Of a stretch of DNA of 30,740 nucleotides, positions 25,575 through 30,740 are shown in pieces. Both the position numbers and the translations under genes were made by a program. The notes under the pieces were generated by a model that saw only the letters and a program-made list of their open reading frames with translations, was not told where the DNA came from and searched no databases. How positions within the stretch are numbered: the first letter of the stretch is position 1; every line of letters starts with the position of its first letter. Source of the DNA: Candidatus Caldilinea saccharophila (GTDB lineage Bacteria > Chloroflexota > Anaerolineae > Caldilineales > Caldilineaceae); the NCBI GenBank assembly GCA_016710365.1, contig JADJVW010000032.1, forward strand, positions 1 through 30,740, in the 5' to 3' direction.

Positions 25575-26757
25575 TGAGATTATCACCAACCGACTGAAGA
25601 AGGGAGATCGCAGTGAAACTGGTAGAGTTGTAGTATGAACACAAACAAAACTACTCTCACGCGATCTCCCTTGGACAGTTTAGCATGTGTGAACGAACGG
25701 TGCGAACGATACGGGCAAGCGGGACAGGGCAATCTGATTGTGCGCAAGGTGTATGGTGCGGACCGGATTCGGTATCTGCGATGCCGGGTCTGTCGGGCGG
25801 AGTTCAGCGAGCGCAAGAACACGGCATTGTGGAACACAAAAGTGCCTGAGACTAAAGCGATCTCGGTGGGCGAGCATCTGGCGGAAGGCTGTTCGTTGAA
25901 GGGCGCGGCCCGTCTGGCGCAGGTGGATCCGAGCACGGTGCGACGACTGAACCAACGACTGGGTGCGCATGGCGAAGCCTTTCATGATGAACGGGTCCAG
26001 GGTATTCAGATAGAAGCTCTGGAAGCGGATGAACGCCACGGGTATGCCGGAAACAAAGAAGTACCGGCCTGGGAAGCCGAGTTGATCGATCCAGTCAGCA
26101 AATTCGTTCTCTCCCATGTGCAGGGCAGGCGCAATGAAGAAATGATCCGGCGCCTGCTCACAGATGGTGCCAGTCGCCTGGCTGACCGTCACGATCTGGT
26201 GCTGTTGACTGACGGAGATGCCAGCTACGCTACCTTATTCCCGGCGATCTTTGGACAGCCTTACCGTCCCAGCCGAAACGGCGATCGGGGGCGATTCCCC
26301 AATGTGCGCTTCCGGATTCCACGCCGCCTGGCCCACGTACAGGTCATCAAGCACAGACAGGGTATGCGTGTCGTCAACATCGAACTCCGCTACAGTCACG
26401 GCAGTCGGAAACGGGTCAATGAAGCGCTCGACAAACTCGGATACGCAACACCGAACACCTCGGCTATCGAGCGATGCAACGGTACGGCCCGTCGCATGAA
26501 TGCCCACCAGGTGCGCAGGTCTCTGGCTTTCTCTCGGCGAGCAGACACCAAAGCAGCCCTCGGCTGGTGGGGCGTCACCGTCTATAACTGGTGTCGACCG
26601 CATCGTTCTCTCCGCCAGCAAATGGCGGAACCTGTGGGCAAAAAAAGTTCCAGCAACGGACACCTGCCATGATTCTTGCGCTAGCCAATCGTATTCTTTC
26701 TGTCAGAGATGTTGCCCTCACTCCCGTCTACCCAGGCAGAGCTATGAGATAATCTCA
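25575..26757 (+). mobile_element. IS1-like insertion sequence
   Basis: A transposase gene is flanked by a 10-bp inverted repeat: TGAGATTATC at 25575-25584 and GATAATCTCA at 26748-26757. The element so defined is 1183 bp. The right end overlaps the transposase stop codon. No target-site duplication is evident (TAGTGCAG before, TAGCTCTA after), so the insertion may be old, or one flank has been rearranged; sequence to the right but not to the left belongs to a carbohydrate-binding-type gene. Confidence 0.65.
25635..26752 (+). pseudogene. IS1-like transposase, C-terminus in shifted frame at an A7 run
   Basis: An N-terminal zinc-binding segment (CVNERC, then LRCRVC) and HTH (CSLKGAARLAQVDPSTVRRL) precede a DDE catalytic core: ALEADERHGYAG, LLTDGDASYATLF and SAIERCNGTARRMNAHQVRR. 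The main frame ends early, after NGHLP. The family-like tail KFQQRTPAMILALANRILSV then RDVALTPVYPGRAMR lies in the -1 frame and ends at TAA 26750-26752. The switch is at seven A bases (26640-26646). A -1 ribosomal slip, transcriptional slippage or a lost A would all join them. Marked as pseudogene because the continuous frame is not present in the DNA. Confidence 0.8.
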
Positions 26758-26764
26758 TAGCTCT
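26738..26764. repeat. 27-bp perfect palindrome at the IS1-like right end
   Basis: AGAGCTATGAGAT (26738-26750), one central A, and the exact complement ATCTCATAGCTCT (26752-26764). It contains the transposase stop and the terminal repeat and extends 7 bp into the flanking gene. It could be a natural hairpin at the end of the IS or reflect a target site that mirrors the IS end. Confidence 0.75.
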
Positions 26765-26858
26765 ACCGGAAGAACCGCTGTTGGAAGAATGGGATGATGT
26801 CGACCAACTGCTGTTTGTCATCGAATCCAAATTTTCTTCCGGTGGAACGATCCTTCTA
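26758..26858 (+). pseudogene. Fragment of carbohydrate-binding-type gene, 5' of the IS630 insertion
   Basis: Between the two IS elements, 32 codons from 26763 read LPEEPLLEEWDDVDQLLFVI then ESKFSSGGTILL. This matches the end of the domain found later in the same gene (LDHLLFVFSPDLSGESGAVY then LDNVQFE). The fragment ends exactly at the TA used by IS630, and its codons continue in frame at 28068 with DNIMLEAKIAPKSP. The true 5' end of the gene is absent, apparently lost or displaced with the IS1-like insertion. Confidence 0.75.
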
Positions 26859-26888
26859 AAGTAAAGCTACTTTGAAACCAAGAGTTTC
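26859..26888. repeat. IS630 left terminal inverted repeat
   Basis: Begins AAGTAAAGCTACTTTG directly after the TA at 26857-26858. It matches the opposite end over 22 of 30 bases. The transposase stop codon (26867-26869) lies inside it. Confidence 0.85.
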
Positions 26889-27961
26889 TCGAAGTCAGGG
26901 TCCAGTTCCAATTTGGGCCATAGGCGCTTGATGATGGCGAACGGTTCGGTGTTGATGCGATCGACGAAGGCTTTGCAGGCATCAAACAGCTCACGTGGAG
27001 GCATAGCAATGATTGCGAGTCACGTCTTCACGCATCCATTTCCAAAGACCCTCAATCGGGTTGAGATCAGGGCTATACCCCGGCAAGGGCACGAGGGTGA
27101 AGCCCAACCTTGCGGCCTCCGCCTGAACAGCTTTGGCGGTGTGACACGATGCACCATCCCAGATGATCACAGTCGGCGCGGTGAGCGGTCCCAGCCAGGC
27201 AGCCAGATGGTGCAGGAACTTGATCGTATTGTCGCCGTTGCAGCCGCCTTCGTTCCAGATGAAGCACTTCCCGTTGGTGAAGTCATAGGCGCCATACCAG
27301 TCGATCCTGTCCTGCAAGCGGGGGCAATGACTCAATCGCCAGGCTGGTTCACCCTTCTGTGCCCAGGTATAGCCCAGATCCATGTCCTGATGAAGATGCG
27401 CCTCATCAATGTAGATCAGCCGCATCGCGCCCTGGCACACCTGCGTATAGAGTTTCTGGAAGGCGGTCATGAAAGCCGCACGCTTAGCGGGATTCGCACG
27501 CTTGAGCACTTTCTGGCACTTCTTCCAGCTCAAATCATGCGTGTTCAACACTTTGCTCAACGTACGTCGCCCGACCTCACAGGCGAAGACCTGCTTGATC
27601 CAGCGCCGCAGCTTCTTCAGCGTCCAGTTGTAACCAGGCAGGCCATGCTCAATGGGCGCACTCTCTTTCACCGTGGCAACGATTTGCTTGACTTGTTCGG
27701 GCGCAAAAGGGGGGGGCGCCCGCCACTACGCTGATAGGTCACGGCTTCTGGCCCCAAGGAGTTGTACGTGTGCACCCACTTCAGCACGGTGTTGTCGTCA
27801 TGCTTCATGGCAGCCGCCCACTGCGTGGCATTCGTGTGGCCCGCACCAATCTCGTACAACGCCAGGAATCGTTCACGCGTCCGTGGATGCTCCGCCGCCA
27901 CGGATAACCGGCGCAAGTCCGCCAGCGTCTGCTCCCATTTTGCCAGGTCTGGTCGCACCAT
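26867..27961 (-). pseudogene. IS630-family transposase (two frame breaks)
   Basis: The N-terminal part (MVRPDLAKWEQTLADLRRLS, HTH NATQWAAAMKHDDNTVLKWV) starts at ATG 27961 with GAGGAGG upstream. The frame shifts by -1 at a C8 run (minus strand, 27709-27716) and continues as FAPEQVKQIVATVKESAPIE, then the DDE core: RLIYIDEAHLHQD, VIIWDGASCHTAKAVQ and PGYSPDLNPIEGLWKWMRED. A second shift near 27005 (+1 or -2) leads to the tail PRELFDACKAFVDRINTEPF ending KLLVSK. All catalytic residues are present, so the element may be recent. The C8 site could be a slippage site joining two reading frames, or a sequencing error. Confidence 0.88.
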
Positions 27962-28035
27962 CTTGCCCTCCTCTTGTCTCTCTGTATCAATACACCCGCA
28001 TGAGAAGGGTTTTACCAGACCTGTCCATGTATCGC

Positions 28036-28065
28036 AAAACTATGATTCTGAAAGTATCTTTACTT
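28036..28065. repeat. IS630 right terminal inverted repeat
   Basis: Read as reverse complement from 28065 it begins AAGTAAAGATACTTTC and pairs with the left end. TA at 28066-28067 follows and is the second copy of the target duplication. Confidence 0.85.
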
Positions 28066-29240
28066 TAGATAACATTATGTTGGAGGCGAAAATTGCGCCG
28101 AAATCGCCTGTTCCTCCCAAAGTGCTGGCGCACTTTGAACCTGAGTATCTGCTGGGGACAACGGAGAGTGATGAGAACAGCGTTGCCATGACCATCGTTC
28201 CGGACACCGTCAGCAGTTCGATGATCGCTATGCTCGAATACACGACGCCGTCCGACAAGGCAGAGTTCACCATCGAGTTGGATGGCGCCGATATGAGCGA
28301 GTTTGACGCGCTGACTTTCTATGCCAGAGCTGACAGCGAGAGCGTTGAAGGTCAGAAACTTGGGTTTGAAGTGTCTGCCTACAACACTGACCTACTTACG
28401 TCTGATGTGCCAGTTGATGAATCCGCACTGACCAGTAAGGTCTTGCTTGAAGGTACAGAATGGCGGAAGTACGAACTCCCAGTTCAAGAATTTGTGGGCG
28501 AGGCAAGTCACGAAAAATTCTGGGCAAGCCTCGATCATCTGTTATTTGTGTTCTCGCCAGACCTGTCAGGGGAATCAGGCGCCGTCTATCTGGATAACGT
28601 TCAATTTGAACGCGTGTCTGGACGATCTCCAGGTCGTACGGAGATAACCGAAGCAAGGCCCGGTAAGGCTACTCCGCCGCCAGAAGAGCCTACGCTAACT
28701 GCAACAGTGGTTCCTGAGAAGGAATCTCCCACATCGACGGTTGTACCTACGGCGACTGAGACCCCGACACCTATCACCGAGGAACCGCCAGTGCAACTGC
28801 TCGTCTCCAACTTCGATTCGTGCAGGACAAAGGACAGTGGGGCCGCATATGAGCGCCCCAGGTGTTGGTATCGAACTGCGCTTTCAGCACGCAGCCTCGT
28901 CCGTTGACTTCGGGATAAGTATCATTGACAACGGTCGGAGGCTCATTGGTTCAGACTTGGCCCGGCAGATTTGTCAGGGTTTTCCAAACTACAGTTTGAC
29001 ATGGCGTTCGAGAAGGCACAGCAAGCCTCTCGTCTGAAGGTTGAGCTGAAGCAATCTCCCGGCGGAAGCCCTTCGCTGTACTACATTGATAATCCATCTC
29101 AGGATTGGCAGACTATGACGATCCCGTTCTCAGACTTTGCCCCTCAGTTTTCTTCCCTTTCCTCTGTTGCAGAGCTTGTCTTTGTGGTTGAAAACTCAGG
29201 CGGCACGCTTTTGCTTGATAATGTTCGCTTCATCCAGTGA
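28066..29240 (+). pseudogene. Multi-domain carbohydrate-binding-type protein, 3' part (IS-interrupted, frame breaks)
   Basis: After the IS630 the frame continues DNIMLEAKIAPKSPVPPK. It enters a beta-sandwich domain of the CIA30/galactose-binding-like type (VLAHFEPEYLLGTTESDENS, FDALTFYARADSES, EWRKYELPVQEF, LDHLLFVFSPDLSG, VYLDNVQFERV). A Pro/Thr-rich linker (28665-28795) follows, then another such domain (VQLLVSNFDS, GVGIELRFQHAAS, KLQFDMAFEKAQQASRLKVE, WQTMTIPFSDF, LLLDNVRFIQ and stop). The last domain needs a +1/-2 shift near 28855 and a -1 shift near 28968. With the 5' fragment, at least three tandem domains are recognisable. The stop overlaps the ribosome site of the following lipoprotein gene, so the two formed an operon for polysaccharide binding or processing at the cell surface (inference). 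Confidence 0.7.
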
Positions 29241-29249
29241 GGTCATTAA

Positions 29250-29731
29250 GTGACAGCAACACATCGATTTGCCGCAATCTTGCTAAGTATGGCCGTTGTT
29301 CTGAACGCTTGTACGGCGCCTTCGTCGGCGGTTGGAACAAATGGCGCATGGCAACCAGGACAGGTGTTCCCCTATCCGATTGTAGCTGACCCTGGGTTTC
29401 GAGGTGAGTTTGCCGATCCCTTTATCGGTGATGTTGCTGGACGTACAGGGAAGGACCTTGGTTCCGACTGGGCGCGGTCGAACCACCTACCCTGGAGGTG
29501 GCGCTCCGAACAACTCCAGGGTGGAGATTACGCCAACACGGCAGAAATCGGGTTGTTAGCACTTTCCTGGCTGGCTGCCTATGATCTTGGTCAAGCATGG
29601 GGTCCGACCTGGGAAGCTACCGAGGCCGAAATTATGGCGATACTGACTCAACTGCGTAACTGGCAGACAGGCGTCCAAATTGAACAGCCCCATGGGTCGA
29701 ATGCGTACAGCAACAGCGTCTTCTATCACAA
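29250..29731 (+). pseudogene. Lipoprotein, DUF3131/glucoamylase-like N-terminus, truncated by an IS
   Basis: GTG 29250 follows GAGG by 7 nt. The product has a signal peptide and lipobox (AVVLNAC), then a segment ANTAEIGLLALSWLAAYDLG and TWEATEAEIMAILTQLRNWQ, reminiscent of DUF3131/glucoamylase-like (alpha,alpha)-barrel proteins. The family-like text ends at NAYSNSVFYH near 29730. The following codons lack that similarity and the opposite strand there encodes a transposase tail, so an IS has removed the rest. It is directly downstream of the carbohydrate-binding gene. The family assignment is tentative. Confidence 0.55.
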
Positions 29732-29744
29732 TACCTTCGCCAGT

Positions 29745-30740
29745 CTATGGTTGAGTGATAAGAGCTTGAGTCGAGTGAATTGCGCCCATGCTGGCAACAT
29801 AGTGAAGGATGGCAGCAATAATATTCGGATACGACATTGAGTGGGTCGGCAAAGCACTCGTGCAACATCGTGGCTTGGTAAACATCAGTGCGAATCCCCT
29901 TGTCCGGACCGGTCGCCATCTGATAACGCTCTGGAATGGCCTGATAATTGAGCTTGTCGCCAGAGCGACGACGGAGGGCCAGACTTCTTCTGTTCACCCT
30001 TGTACTCGAAGTAGAGCGCCGAATCGTGACGCAGTTTCTGAGATCAGTGCAACCCCAGACTTTGCTGCACCATCTGACAAACGTTGTTGTTGCCGAAATG
30101 ACCATCCAGCACCAGATAGGTGAGGGGAAGAGTCCACCAATCAGTTCCAACAACTTCTTGACCAGTCATCCATCATTCTCAGTTCGCCGTTCCATTCAAC
30201 GTGACGTTTGTCTTTATTCTTGCTGCCTTTGGGACGTCCCGCCTTGCGCTTGCCTCCCTTTGGATTCTTCTTCGCTGCGCTTTCTTGGTCGCACGCTGCT
30301 TCGCTTTCGCTGGAGCGTCCGTCTCTGCGGTGCTTAACCACTTGCTCCGTCAACAGCGGATGGGAAACAGCATCACTCACACTGACCAGAGAAAGGGTGA
30401 AGAAGCTGACCCCAGCGATGGGCTTGTTGTAGATCGACGAGAAAAAACGGCCCAACCGTGTGTCTTCTTTCGGCTTTGCTGACCACACTCTCGTCGCCAG
30501 CACAACCAGATACACCTCATCAGGTTGGAACAGGTGGGTGCGGGAGAACAGCCAACTCATCTGCGCCCACGGGCAGCACCGTGTTGAACCAACGCTGCAC
30601 TGTCCGGTAGCTGCCACCCCTCTCGTCCAGCGCAGAATACCCAACATCGTCACACGACCGGTCAGTTGCCAACATCGCGGCGATGATTCGTCCCAACTGA
30701 CGTGTCGCTGTCTGATTCTGACATTGGTCGAAGCATTGAA
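29745..30740 (-). pseudogene. DDE transposase of IS4-like type, frame-broken and internally deleted (start outside window)
   Basis: Scattered over three minus-strand frames are pieces of one transposase: CQNQTATRQLGRIIAAMLA, GGSYRTVQRWFNTVLP, RTHLFQPDEVYLVV, GDESVVSKA (first catalytic Asp), LGRFFSSIYNKPIAGVSFFT, KRKAGRPKGSKNKDKRHVEW, LTYLVLDGHFGNNNVCQMVQ, then GDKLNYQAIPERYQMA and ECFADPLNVV. At about 29830 this jumps to a tail NIIAAILHYVASMGAIHS ending at TAG 29745. From knowledge of the family, about 150 residues including the last catalytic residue should lie between, so an internal deletion is inferred. At least five frame breaks occur. The element is inactive. The IS subfamily is not certain. 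Confidence 0.7.

Larger units (their letters stand above)
26859..28065 (-). mobile_element. IS630-family insertion sequence
   Basis: A 1207-bp element is flanked by TA on both sides (26857-26858 and 28066-28067), the duplication expected of IS630/Tc1-mariner elements. The ends are inverted repeats: AAGTAAAGCTACTTT at the left and AAGTAAAGATACTTT (reverse complement) at the right, 14 of the outer 15 bases matching and 22 of 30 overall. Removing the element plus one TA restores a continuous frame in the host gene. Confidence 0.92.

Overview
The window reads as part of a chromosome (or metagenome contig) of a GC-rich, heterotrophic, probably filamentous Chloroflexota bacterium, most likely Anaerolineae or Caldilineales. 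This placement is an inference. It rests on the mix of sugar ABC importers with LacI and two-component regulators, a stand-alone dnaN, protein styles such as the HTH/receiver regulator and the zinc-ribbon LysM protein, and abundant short palindromic intergenic repeats. No rRNA, tRNA or CRISPR array was seen.

Layout. (i) 1-3126, minus strand: an LplB-LplC-substrate-binding-protein sugar importer operon; the binding-protein gene runs off the window. (ii) 3449-7146, plus strand and divergent from (i): an unusual HTH / degenerate GHKL / receiver regulator and a hybrid membrane histidine kinase, plausibly the regulators of the importer. (iii) 7318-10735: a dienelactone-hydrolase-type enzyme, an amidase-signature enzyme and queA. 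(iv) 10898-17098: a LacI-controlled locus with a clean promoter, a twin operator, a Tat lipoprotein sugar-binding protein, two permeases and a GH32 beta-fructosidase. It fits import of sucrose or fructo-oligosaccharides followed by cytoplasmic hydrolysis; the ATPase is absent and must be supplied from elsewhere. (v) 17107-24391: a VIT-family metal transporter, dnaN (sliding clamp), a zinc-ribbon/TM/BON-like/LysM protein, an ABC-F ATPase and a class-C-type serine hydrolase. (vi) 24388-25542: a secreted protein of unknown function built from two internal repeats. (vii) 25575-30740: an insertion-sequence island. An IS1-like element abuts the remains of a multi-domain carbohydrate-binding-type gene. 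An IS630 element sits inside that gene at a TA, and the original reading frame is restored exactly when the IS is removed. A following lipoprotein gene of DUF3131-like type is cut by a third, internally deleted IS.

A pervasive feature is the number of small indels. At least ten frame breaks fall in otherwise well conserved host genes (lplB, the regulator, the kinase, the hydrolase, queA twice, the binding protein twice, GH32, VIT, ABC-F), many in G runs or GC-dinucleotide runs. Housekeeping genes are hit as often as accessory ones, so consensus sequencing error is the simplest explanation, but it cannot be proved from this sequence alone. Such genes are annotated as single CDSs with the break noted.

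The most interesting items are the regulator with its odd domain order, the twin LacI operator overlapping a near-consensus promoter, the IS630-interrupted gene that can be rebuilt, the two-repeat secreted protein, and several families of intergenic palindromes.
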